Below, piece by piece: positions 1 to 7,390 of a stretch of 64,000 bases of DNA. Every line of letters begins with the position of its first letter. Within the stretch, counting starts at the first letter, position 1. A model generated the notes under the pieces. The model made no database searches. It saw only the letters and a program-made list of their open reading frames with translations, and was not told the origin of the DNA. The position numbers and the translations under genes were made by a program. This stretch comes from Pueribacillus theae (GTDB lineage Bacteria; Bacillota; Bacilli; Bacillales; UBA6769), in contig NZ_QCZG01000003.1 in NCBI RefSeq assembly GCF_003097615.1, positions 1 through 64,000 on the forward strand. Reading direction: 5' to 3'.

Positions 1-317
1 TGGATTGCAGGCTTACCTAATTATATCAAGGTATATCTGCCTGTTTCAGTCTGCGAAAGTTGAGTTATTAACAAAAGATAACTTGTCCAAACAAGGCCGA
101 CTCTTTATCCCCCCTTTTTTTGTTTTTCTAGAATCATCTCATTTTAATTGCAGGTGGAACAATCAGTTTTTTTTGAATATTGTCCACCTTATGATTTTTT
201 ATTCTAATATAAAAAAAGTAGTTTGTAAAGATTCTTCATTTAATATTTTAAAATAGAAATGGAGCGAAACAATTGTTTAGAGCAAATGGCAGTATGATAG
301 ATAATTTTATTATGTTT
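1..317. other. intergenic region, no supported gene
   Basis: No convincing coding sequence. An 83-codon open frame on the plus strand lacks a ribosome binding site and has the AT-rich, Phe/Lys/Ile-heavy composition of untranslated DNA. The stretch lies downstream of the fadH-like gene on the minus strand. I see no clear GC-rich terminator stem for that gene here. Confidence 0.6.
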
Positions 318-1085
318 TCATAGAAAAGACTTTTTGTTAAACTGTTGTCCTCCGTCAATCGAAACGACTTCCCCATTTATATAAGAAGCATCCTCTGAAA
401 GAAGAAATGCAGCAAGTTTGGCAACTTCTTCTGATGTGCCAAGACGTTTCAATGGGACACTCTCAATTGTACGCTTTGCCGCTTCCTCTGAACCGAAGAG
501 CCGATCAGCCCCGCCTGTATTTTCAATTGGCCCAGGAGCGATCGCATTAGCGCGAATGCCATATTTTGCACCCCATTCCACTGCAAGGGTACGAGTCATC
601 GCCAATACTCCGGCTTTCGCGCTTGCCGAATGGACAACTCCTGGTGCTGCACCCCATGCATATGTAGCGAGCATATTCAGGATTGACCCGTTTTGGCCAT
701 TTTTTATCCAGTCTTTACCGACGGCATGTGTGCAGTAGAATGTACCGTTCAACACAATATTAATCACCGCATTCCATCCGTTTACTGTTAGTTCTTCGGC
801 ATCAACGATAAAGTTGCCTGCGGCATTGTTCACAAGATGATCGATTTTGCCGAAGGCTTCTTTTGTTTCATTTACCATGCGTTCCGCATCCTCTGGATTT
901 CTTACGTCCATTTGTATGCCTATCACTTGGTTATTGCTTGGATCAATCTGTGCTTTTGCCTCTTCCAGTTTGTCTAGTTTTCTTCCTGTAATGGCAACGT
1001 TGGCCCCTTTTTCCACAAAATGTTTAGCCATTCCAAACCCCATTCCACTAGATCCACCCGTAATAATTACCGTTTGTCCCTTCAT
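318..1085 (-). CDS. fadH: 2,4-dienoyl-CoA reductase (SDR family, FadH/YkuF type)
   Basis: Predicted 255-residue short-chain dehydrogenase that would reduce 2,4-dienoyl-CoA with NADPH during degradation of polyunsaturated fatty acids in the cytosol. The N-terminus has the nucleotide-binding motif TGGSSGMG (residues 9-16) and the NNAAG structural motif. The usual catalytic YxxxK is replaced by SASAK in a HSASAKAGV context, which is characteristic of dienoyl-CoA reductases rather than FabG-like enzymes. The C-terminal GEVVSIDGGQ is the family end motif. The ATG at 1085 is preceded by AAGAAGGG. A longer in-frame start at 1166 lacks a site and would add 27 non-homologous residues. It is divergent from the hydrolase gene at 1247. 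Assignment to FadH rests on remembered similarity to B. subtilis YkuF. Confidence 0.85.
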   Translation of the reverse strand: MKGQTVIITGGSSGMGFGMAKHFVEKGANVAITGRKLDKLEEAKAQIDPSNNQVIGIQMDVRNPEDAERMVNETKEAFGKIDHLVNNAAGNFIVDAEELTVNGWNAVINIVLNGTFYCTHAVGKDWIKNGQNGSILNMLATYAWGAAPGVVHSASAKAGVLAMTRTLAVEWGAKYGIRANAIAPGPIENTGGADRLFGSEEAAKRTIESVPLKRLGTSEEVAKLAAFLLSEDASYINGEVVSIDGGQQFNKKSFL

Positions 1086-1246
1086 CTTTAGCCCTTCTTT
1101 CAATATTTTTTCAAATACTAATAGTATTTTAGCACGTTCAAACTTTTCTGAAAACAATGAAACCAATTTATTATCTGTTATACTGATTTTAAATTGTAAA
1201 TATTTGATGTTTTAAATAAAGGAAGAAAAAATTTAGGGGGTACCTC

Positions 1247-2191
1247 ATGTTAAATGAACTAGATGTTATTCCTATAACGATTGAATTGCCATTTAGGCTT
1301 AACCATGTGAACTGTTTTTTAGCTGAAGGGGAGAACGGCTGGATCATTATGGACACTGCGCTAAACAATGAAACAGCCCGATCCGCATGGGAGAAAGCTC
1401 TCCAAGGAAAAGAAGTGGATACAATATACATTAGTCATTATCATCCGGATCATTTTGGCTATGCTGGAGGCTTGCAGAAAAAAACAGGGGCGACGGTGTG
1501 GATGACAAAAATAGATGAAGAGAATGGGTTAAATTCGTGGGAGCCCGGACATCTCGATACACTCATAGACAATTATCGGCTTTTGGGAACGCCGGGTGAA
1601 CTTTCTGGAGATATGTTTGAAAACACAGAGGATTTTGTCCAGCTTGTCACGCCATATCCAAACGTCCAGAAGCATTTTGAAGAAGGACAAATCGTACCTT
1701 TTGGGAAATATGAATATGAAGTATTTGAGACGCCGGGCCATTCTGAAGGAATGATTGTACTATTCAACAAAGAAAAAAGCGTTCTCTTCTCAACGGATCA
1801 TATTTTGCCAAAAATCACACCGAATATTTCGTATTGGTTTCACGGCAACCCTAATCCGCTTCAGCAGTTTATTGATTCACTGCATAAAATAAAAAAACTT
1901 GATGCCGAATACGTCATTCCATCTCACGGCAAGCCATTTTTAGATGCGAATAAACGGATTGATGAGCTGATCGCCCATCACGATTCCCGTCTGAATGTTG
2001 TCATTGATCTGTTGAACGAACCTCTAACCGCTTTTGAAGTATGCCAAAACATGTTTCACAAAAAACTTACGATCCATGAGTCGCGTTTTGCACTTGGTGA
2101 AGCGCTCGCGCACCTGCAACATTTATATTTTAAAGGTGAAATCACAAAGCAGATTGTAGACGGTGTCTACCTTTTTGATCGTAAAAAGTGA
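1247..2191 (+). CDS. MBL-fold metallo-hydrolase
   Basis: Predicted 314-residue metallo-beta-lactamase-fold hydrolase. The metal motif HYHPDH gives H64, H66, D68 and H69. Further ligands are expected from the GHSEG stretch (about residue 165), the STDH stretch and the late SHGKPF His. The C-terminal ~70 residues resemble the helical extension of glyoxalase-II-like and YqjP-like hydrolases of Bacilli. Substrate is unknown. Cytosolic, since no signal peptide is visible. The ATG follows a strong GGGGG site. Its place between a dienoyl-CoA reductase and acyl-CoA ligase genes hints at a thioester or other acyl-ester substrate, but that is only context. Confidence 0.8.
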   Translation: MLNELDVIPITIELPFRLNHVNCFLAEGENGWIIMDTALNNETARSAWEKALQGKEVDTIYISHYHPDHFGYAGGLQKKTGATVWMTKIDEENGLNSWEPGHLDTLIDNYRLLGTPGELSGDMFENTEDFVQLVTPYPNVQKHFEEGQIVPFGKYEYEVFETPGHSEGMIVLFNKEKSVLFSTDHILPKITPNISYWFHGNPNPLQQFIDSLHKIKKLDAEYVIPSHGKPFLDANKRIDELIAHHDSRLNVVIDLLNEPLTAFEVCQNMFHKKLTIHESRFALGEALAHLQHLYFKGEITKQIVDGVYLFDRKK

Positions 2192-2235
2192 CTATTAAAC
2201 GAACTTTCATTACGTGGGAGCCCTTTCATTTATAA

Positions 2236-2247
2236 ACGTGCTATAAT
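2236..2247 (+). promoter_or_regulatory. extended -10 promoter for the small YtzI-like gene
   Basis: TGCTATAAT (2239-2247) is a consensus extended -10 element about 60 bases upstream of the small gene at 2308. There is no strong -35, which is usual for extended -10 promoters. Seen directly, activity inferred. Confidence 0.5.
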
Positions 2248-2307
2248 GGATTTGAACAGAAAAGCCGTCTTCATTTCTATGAAATAGCGAACAGGTGGAG
2301 GGATAAC

Positions 2308-2466
2308 ATGTCAGCCACAACGATTATTATTATTTCGATTCTTATTACGCTTGTTGTTTTATATTTGAGTGTTTGGGTCGTTGTTAAAGGGTATGCCTAT
2401 AAACATACAGTTGATACAGATGAAGAAGCTAAAGCGCAGCACACAAATAACTTAAATGAAAAATAG
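2308..2466 (+). CDS. small membrane protein, YtzI-like
   Basis: A 52-residue protein with one N-terminal transmembrane segment (about residues 5-26, rich in Ile/Val/Leu) followed by a short polar tail ending in NLNEK. The ATG sits 7 bases after a good GGTGGAGGG site, and the gene has its own extended -10 promoter and a strong terminator that overlaps its stop codon. Its length and the KGYAYKHTVD stretch after the membrane segment recall the small YtzI family of Bacillus. Function is unknown. The gene is shorter than typical gene-caller limits and easy to miss. Confidence 0.65.
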   Translation: MSATTIIIISILITLVVLYLSVWVVVKGYAYKHTVDTDEEAKAQHTNNLNEK

Positions 2467-2497
2467 GCTTGAGGGCGACCCCAAGCCTATTTTTTTA
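2463..2497 (+). terminator. intrinsic terminator after the YtzI-like gene
   Basis: ATAGGCTTG (2463-2471) pairs with CAAGCCTAT (2482-2490) and is followed by a run of seven Ts. The left arm contains the stop codon of the small gene. Confidence 0.85.
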
Positions 2498-2499
2498 TT

Positions 2500-2625
2500 A
2501 AGCTCTATTGATGGCTCCGCGGGTATGATTGACCTTCCGAGAAACAGATTTTCCTTTTGGGCAAAAACGTCCCCGATACTGCTCACTTACCAACATTGGC
2601 CATTCATAAACTTTTTGTTAAGTTT
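2500..2625 (+). repeat. MITE-like repeat family 1, degenerate copy A
   Basis: About 126 bp that aligns with the copies at 39296-39432 (same orientation) and 56938-57077 (opposite). Shared blocks include GACCTTCCGAGAAAC, the GGCAAAAACGTCCCC stretch and an ACATTGG segment near the right end. The terminal inverted repeats seen in the other copies are eroded here (AGCTCTATTGATGG at left, TTTTTGTTAAGTTT at right). It lies between the terminator above and the 3' end of the acyl-CoA ligase gene. Confidence 0.6.
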
Positions 2626-4249
2626 ACTTACTTGCAGAAGTTAGGTGATCCTTTAATTGCTCACGCAATTCGCGCTTTAGAAATTTGCCTACTGACGTTT
2701 TTGGAATTTCTTCCATAAAAATGACATCATCCGGAAGCCACCATTTCGCAAACTGGGGCTCTAAATATTCAAGAATATCTTCTTTTGAAACACTGTCTTT
2801 ATACGTATCTTTTAACACAACAGCCGCCACTGGCCGCTCTTGCCAACGTGGATGAGGTACTGCAACAACCGCCGCTTCAAAAACAGCTTCATGTGCCATA
2901 AGGGCATTTTCCAAATCAACGGACGATATCCATTCTCCTCCGCTTTTCACTAGATCCTTTGTACGGTCGACTAATTTAATAAATCCTTCTTCATCAATTG
3001 TTGCGATATCGCCTGTATGGAGCCACCCATCTTTCACTGTCTCGGCGGTTTTCTCAGGTTCTTTGTAATAGCTGTCAGTGATCCATGGGCCTCTAAGAAG
3101 TAATTCTCCCATATCTTCTCCGTCAGCTTTTACTTCCCCATTTTCGTTCACAATCTTTGCTTCAACTCCCGGGACGAGCAATCCTTGTTTTGCACGGATT
3201 TCAAGCTTTTCTTCATTAGATAGATCCTGTTGATAGCTTTTTAGGCGCGATACGGTTACGATTGGGCTTGTTTCCGTCATGCCGTAAGCATGAAGGAACG
3301 GAATATTGAATTTTTCTTCATAGGTGCGAATGAGGCCGAGAGGGGCAGCTGAACCACCACAGATGACCCTCGTTAAGCTTGACGTGGCGTATTTTCCTGT
3401 TTCAAGTTCTTGTGCAAGTCCAAGCCATACTGTTGGTACGCCGGCTGTTACGGTGACACCTTCTGAATCGATCAGTTCTGCAAGAATTTTCGGAGTAAAA
3501 CTTGGTCCCGGCAACACCAGTGTAGTTCCGAACCATACTCCCGCAAAGGGCATGCCCCACGCATTCACATGAAACATCGGGACGACAGGCATTGCGATAT
3601 CGGACTCTGATATCGCCAGCGTATCTGCCAATCCGAGCGTTATGCTGTGAAGCACGATGCTCCGGTGTGTATACAGCACCCCTTTAGGATTTCCAGTTGT
3701 TGCAGATGTGTAGCACATTCCGGCCGCCTCATTCTCATTAAGATCGGCTGGAAAAGCGTAATTTTCATCCCCTTCAGAAACGATTGCCTCATAGTGATAG
3801 ACAGGGGCTAATGTCGTATCAGGCAGCTGCTCTTCATCCGTCATAATAACAAACGCTTTCACAGAAGGAATATTATCTTTAATTTGTTCGATCAAAGGAA
3901 CAAAGTCTTTATCAATCAGCAAAATTTTATCTTCAGCATTTCGAATAATATACGTTAAGTGTTCGACTGATAATCGAATATTTATCGTATGCAAAACAGC
4001 CCCCATACTAGGTATTGCAAAATATGCCTCTAGGTGGCGGTGATCATTCCACGCCAGCGTCCCGATTTTATCGCCGCGAATCACACCTAGTTTCTCCAAT
4101 GCGCTTGCAAGGCTTCTTGTACGCTTTCCAAATTGTGCATACGTAAATCGATTCATTCCGGCATGTGTTCTTGAAATGATTTCTTTTTTTGGAAAATATT
4201 TTTCTGCTCTCTCCAACAACGTATTCAATGTTAACTGCGTGTTCATCAT
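2624..4249 (-). CDS. medium/long-chain fatty-acyl-CoA synthetase (paralog 1)
   Basis: Predicted 541-residue class-I adenylate-forming enzyme that activates a fatty acid with ATP and CoA to acyl-CoA. The P-loop-like motif reads TSATTGNPKGV, a variant of TSGTTGxPKG. YGMTETSP is motif A5, DGWLHTGD is A7, and the C-terminal catalytic lysine lies in PKTSVGKFLKR. Length fits the AlkK/FadD group. Start: ATG at 4249 has GGAGG 8 bases upstream, and the parallel paralog at 5687-7309 begins with the same MM-TQLTL pattern. It is the distal gene after the acyl-CoA dehydrogenase (47-base gap), so a two-gene operon is likely. Confidence 0.9.
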   Translation of the reverse strand: MMNTQLTLNTLLERAEKYFPKKEIISRTHAGMNRFTYAQFGKRTRSLASALEKLGVIRGDKIGTLAWNDHRHLEAYFAIPSMGAVLHTINIRLSVEHLTYIIRNAEDKILLIDKDFVPLIEQIKDNIPSVKAFVIMTDEEQLPDTTLAPVYHYEAIVSEGDENYAFPADLNENEAAGMCYTSATTGNPKGVLYTHRSIVLHSITLGLADTLAISESDIAMPVVPMFHVNAWGMPFAGVWFGTTLVLPGPSFTPKILAELIDSEGVTVTAGVPTVWLGLAQELETGKYATSSLTRVICGGSAAPLGLIRTYEEKFNIPFLHAYGMTETSPIVTVSRLKSYQQDLSNEEKLEIRAKQGLLVPGVEAKIVNENGEVKADGEDMGELLLRGPWITDSYYKEPEKTAETVKDGWLHTGDIATIDEEGFIKLVDRTKDLVKSGGEWISSVDLENALMAHEAVFEAAVVAVPHPRWQERPVAAVVLKDTYKDSVSKEDILEYLEPQFAKWWLPDDVIFMEEIPKTSVGKFLKRELREQLKDHLTSASK

Positions 4250-4296
4250 GTGGCATTCCTCCATCTAATCGTTATGAGATAGTTTTAATTGTTAAT

Positions 4297-5442
4297 TCAG
4301 AGTTTCATGTTTTTTGCGATGATCGTTTTCATAATTTCATTTGTACCTGCATAGATCGCCATGACAGGGATATCCCGATACCTTCTAGCAATCTTATATT
4401 CTTCCATATAGCCGTAGCCTCCATGAAGCTGCATGCATTCCGAAGCGATTTGTTTCGCCATATCGGTTATCCACCACTTTGCCATAGAAATCTTTGTTAC
4501 GACATTTTCACCTTCCATATGCCGGGCAATCAATTGATCGAGAAATGCGCGGCTTACTTCAATCTTTGTTGCCATTTCCACAATTTTAAATTGCGTATTT
4601 TGAAATTTGCTAATCGGTTTTCCAAATGCCTCTCTGCTTTTTACATATTCAACTGTCGTAGAAAGCATTTCTTCAGATGCCACTTGTGCTGCAAGGGCAA
4701 CGACAAGGCGTTCTTGCTGGAGCTTTTCCATCATATAATGAAAGCCTTCGCCTTCTTGCCCGATTACATTTTCTGCAGGAACACGGCAATCTTCGAAAAT
4801 CAACTCAGCTGTATCTTGCGAATGCAAGCCAACTTTATCCAATTTTCTGCCTCGTGAAAAACCGGATGTTCCCCTTTCGATTGCCAAGAGGCTAATTCCC
4901 TTGTGTTTCGGTTCAGCTTTCGGATCGGTTTTGCAAGCGGCAATGACGAGATCTGATTGGATGCCGTTTGTAATAAAGGTTTTTTGCCCATTGACAATAT
5001 AATGATCCCCGTCTTTGATTGCGGTCGTCTTAATATTGGCCAAATCGGATCCTGTTCCGGGTTCTGTCATTGCGATTGCTGTAATCATTTCACCCTTCAC
5101 ACACTTCGGTAGCCAACGCTTCTTCTGCTCCTCTGTTCCATACGTTGTAATGTATGGAACAACGATATCATTGTGCAAGCTAATTCCAATCATTGACGAT
5201 CCAATTCGTTCAAGCTCCTCATTTATAACGATATTAAACCCCCAATCGACACCTGAGCCATTGTATGCTTCATCAACATCAGGACAGAGAAACCCTTGCT
5301 GTCCCATTTTTTTCCAAAAATCTCTCGGGATGATACGGTTCTTTTCCCACTCATCATAATATGGAATCGCTTCCGTTTCTAAAAATTTACGAAAAGAATG
5401 GCGAAATATATGATGTTCATCCGTTAAATACAAATGCTTCAC
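4297..5442 (-). CDS. acyl-CoA dehydrogenase, LCAD-like
   Basis: Predicted 381-residue FAD acyl-CoA dehydrogenase catalysing the first oxidation of beta-oxidation. TEPGTGSDLA is the FAD/substrate motif and QLHGGYGYMEEY the C-terminal helix motif. At the position of the usual C-terminal catalytic Glu (IYEGTNE) this protein has IYAGTNEIMK. This is the pattern of long-chain and isovaleryl-type enzymes, which place the base in helix G. Here the Glu residues of QVASEEML are the candidates. Start is GTG at 5442 with GGGAGG 7-8 bases upstream. The longer frame to 5535 runs through the promoter. It is first in an operon with the ligase at 2624-4249. Confidence 0.88.
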   Translation of the reverse strand: MKHLYLTDEHHIFRHSFRKFLETEAIPYYDEWEKNRIIPRDFWKKMGQQGFLCPDVDEAYNGSGVDWGFNIVINEELERIGSSMIGISLHNDIVVPYITTYGTEEQKKRWLPKCVKGEMITAIAMTEPGTGSDLANIKTTAIKDGDHYIVNGQKTFITNGIQSDLVIAACKTDPKAEPKHKGISLLAIERGTSGFSRGRKLDKVGLHSQDTAELIFEDCRVPAENVIGQEGEGFHYMMEKLQQERLVVALAAQVASEEMLSTTVEYVKSREAFGKPISKFQNTQFKIVEMATKIEVSRAFLDQLIARHMEGENVVTKISMAKWWITDMAKQIASECMQLHGGYGYMEEYKIARRYRDIPVMAIYAGTNEIMKTIIAKNMKL

Positions 5443-5480
5443 AAAATTCCCTCCCGCCAAGTGGAAAATGAAAGCTTGAC

Positions 5481-5499
5481 TGAATGAGCTCTCAGTTGA
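5481..5499. promoter_or_regulatory. possible FadR-type operator
   Basis: TGAATGAGCTCTCAGTTGA lies just downstream of the predicted transcription start of the dehydrogenase operon. Its left half matches the B. subtilis FadR operator half-site (TGAATGA) exactly. The right half is degenerate. Gene content (beta-oxidation) fits FadR control, but no fadR gene is in the window. Confidence 0.35.
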
Positions 5500-5506
5500 T
5501 ATGTTT

Positions 5507-5535
5507 ATTGTAAGCGCTTTATAAAAAAGCGTCAA
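5507..5535 (-). promoter_or_regulatory. sigma-A promoter with overlapping cre-like site
   Basis: On the minus strand TTGACG (5530-5535), a 17-base spacer and TACAAT (5507-5512) form a near-consensus promoter for the dehydrogenase/ligase operon. The spacer and -10 overlap TTGTAAGCGCTTTAT (read on the plus strand), which resembles a CcpA cre site but misses two consensus positions. Catabolite repression is inferred. Confidence 0.6.
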
Positions 5536-5563
5536 TATATTTTCATAAAAAAGTAATTGTTTG

Positions 5564-5594
5564 GTCTAAATTTGCGAACAAGACAAATTTAGAC
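5564..5594. repeat. 11-bp perfect inverted repeat upstream of the promoter
   Basis: GTCTAAATTTG (5564-5574) and CAAATTTAGAC (5584-5594) are a perfect inverted repeat with a 9-base loop. It lies upstream of the dehydrogenase promoter. The plus-strand side is followed by TTATTTTTTT, so it could be a weak AT-rich terminator or a regulator site. Confidence 0.5.
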
Positions 5595-5604
5595 TTATTT
5601 TTTT

Positions 5605-5647
5605 AAAAAAGAAAACACGCCTAAACGCTGACGTGTTTTCTTTTTTT
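5605..5647 (-). terminator. intrinsic terminator after ligase paralog 2
   Basis: GAAAACACG (5611-5619) pairs with CGTGTTTTC (5632-5640), flanked by A- and T-runs, so it can act in both directions. It lies 40-80 bases downstream of the ligase ending at 5687. Confidence 0.8.
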
Positions 5648-5686
5648 GAGTTGGCGGGCATTAAGGCCCTCGCCGAAAGTTACGCT

Positions 5687-7309
5687 TTATTCTGTTTTTG
5701 TTGAAGTTAAATGATTTTCCAACTGTTCTCGCAATCCGCGTTTTAAAAACTTGCCAACCGATGTTTTCGGTATCTCATCCATAAATACGATGTCATCAGG
5801 GATCCACCATTTTGCAAATTGAGGTTTTAAAAAGTCAATTAATTCCTCTTTATCTATGTTTTCATAGCCTTCTTTTAATACAACACAGGCAACGGGACGT
5901 TCAAGCCATTTTTCGTGTGGAACGGCGACGACCGCTGCTTCAAAAACTGCCTCATGCGCCATGAGCGCATTTTCCAAATCAACGGATGAAATCCATTCTC
6001 CGCCACTTTTGATTAAATCTTTCGTACGGTCTACTAGTTTGATTGTTCCTTCTTCATCGATCGTTGCGACATCACCACTATGCAGCCAACCGTCACGGAA
6101 AGCTTCCTCTGTCCGTTCATCATTATAATATTCATCAGCAATCCATGGACCGCGGATGAGAAGTTCACCCATCTCTTTATCATTCCATGCAACTTCGCCT
6201 TTTTCATTCACTACCTTAATCTCAACTCCGGGGACGACTAAGCCTTGTTTTGCCCGAATATTTAATCTTTCTTCTTCCGGCAAGTCCTTTTGGTAACTCT
6301 TTAATGTTGATAATGAGACGAGCGGACTCGTTTCTGTCATTCCGTACCCATGGAAGAACGGAATGTTATACTTTGATTCATACGCTCGAATTAAACTTTT
6401 TGGTGCTGCTGATCCTCCGCAGAGAAATGCTCGAACATGAGAAGTGTCATAATCGCCTTTTTCAAGCTCTTGCAACAGCCCAAGCCATATTGTTGGAACT
6501 CCGGCAGAAATCGTTACTTTTTCCGATTCAATTAATTCAGCAAGCAGTTTTGGGGTGAAGTTCGGTCCAGGCAGTACTTGAGTCGTACCGAACCAAGTTG
6601 CGGCAAATGGCATCCCCCATGCGTTTGCATGAAACATCGGAACAATAAGCAGCGCAACATCCGACTCAGAAACCCCGATCGTATCAGCTAAGCCGATCGC
6701 TAAACTATGAAGGTATATTCCCCGGTGGGAATAGATGACACCTTTCGGATTCCCTGTCGTGGCCGACGTGTAGCACATGCCTGCAGGATCATTTTCATTG
6801 ATATCAGTACGATACTGATAATTCGGATCTCCTTCCCTTAGCATCGCTTCATAGGAATAAACCGGTGATAATGTTGTTTCGGGCAGTTCATCGCGATCGC
6901 TCATAATGACATATTTTTCAACCGTTTTTAACTCATTTTTAATCGGCTCAATTAATGGGATAAGATCCTCATCAATAAGCAAAACTTTATCTTCCGCATG
7001 ATTGATAATATAAATCAAATGCTCTTGTGAAAGCCTCAAATTAATCGTATGGAATGAAGCGCCGATATTTGGAATTGCAAAATAAGCTTCAAGGTGGCGA
7101 TGATGGTTCCAAGCGAGCGTGCCAACCCGGTCACCTTTTTCAACTCCTAACTTCTCAAGCGCACTTGCAAGCCGCCGGGTGCGCGCACCAATTTCTTTAT
7201 ACGTTAACCGTTGTATGCCAGACAATGTACGCGAAACGACTTCCTTTTTTGGAAAGTATTTTTCTGCCCTTTCAATCATTGATACGAGTGTTAGTTGTGT
7301 GTCCATCAT
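5687..7309 (-). CDS. medium/long-chain fatty-acyl-CoA synthetase (paralog 2)
   Basis: Predicted 540-residue acyl-CoA ligase, clearly paralogous to the one at 2624-4249 along its entire length: shared IERAEKYFPKKE start, identical TSATTGNPKGV motif, shared GGEWISSVDLENALMAHEA and PKTSVGKFLKR. The two copies flank the LCAD-like dehydrogenase, which suggests tandem duplication of a ligase. Start ATG at 7309 has AGGAGGA 8 bases upstream. The gene is closely preceded by a third, more distant ligase (81-base gap) and followed by a bidirectional terminator. Chain-length preference cannot be read from sequence. Confidence 0.9.
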   Translation of the reverse strand: MMDTQLTLVSMIERAEKYFPKKEVVSRTLSGIQRLTYKEIGARTRRLASALEKLGVEKGDRVGTLAWNHHRHLEAYFAIPNIGASFHTINLRLSQEHLIYIINHAEDKVLLIDEDLIPLIEPIKNELKTVEKYVIMSDRDELPETTLSPVYSYEAMLREGDPNYQYRTDINENDPAGMCYTSATTGNPKGVIYSHRGIYLHSLAIGLADTIGVSESDVALLIVPMFHANAWGMPFAATWFGTTQVLPGPNFTPKLLAELIESEKVTISAGVPTIWLGLLQELEKGDYDTSHVRAFLCGGSAAPKSLIRAYESKYNIPFFHGYGMTETSPLVSLSTLKSYQKDLPEEERLNIRAKQGLVVPGVEIKVVNEKGEVAWNDKEMGELLIRGPWIADEYYNDERTEEAFRDGWLHSGDVATIDEEGTIKLVDRTKDLIKSGGEWISSVDLENALMAHEAVFEAAVVAVPHEKWLERPVACVVLKEGYENIDKEELIDFLKPQFAKWWIPDDIVFMDEIPKTSVGKFLKRGLREQLENHLTSTKTE

Positions 7310-7390
7310 AACCGCATTCCTCCTATTTAAATAATTATGATAATATTGACTAATTTTTTATTGCTGAATATTTTTCGCGCAGTTGATATT

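Noticed and set aside
5-256. 83-codon plus-strand open frame at the window start
   Set aside because: No ribosome binding site, atypical composition and no recognisable domain.
4189-4857. 222-codon open frame antisense to the acyl-CoA dehydrogenase
   Set aside because: Lies fully opposite two clearly real genes; Cys/His-rich composition is that of a shadow frame.
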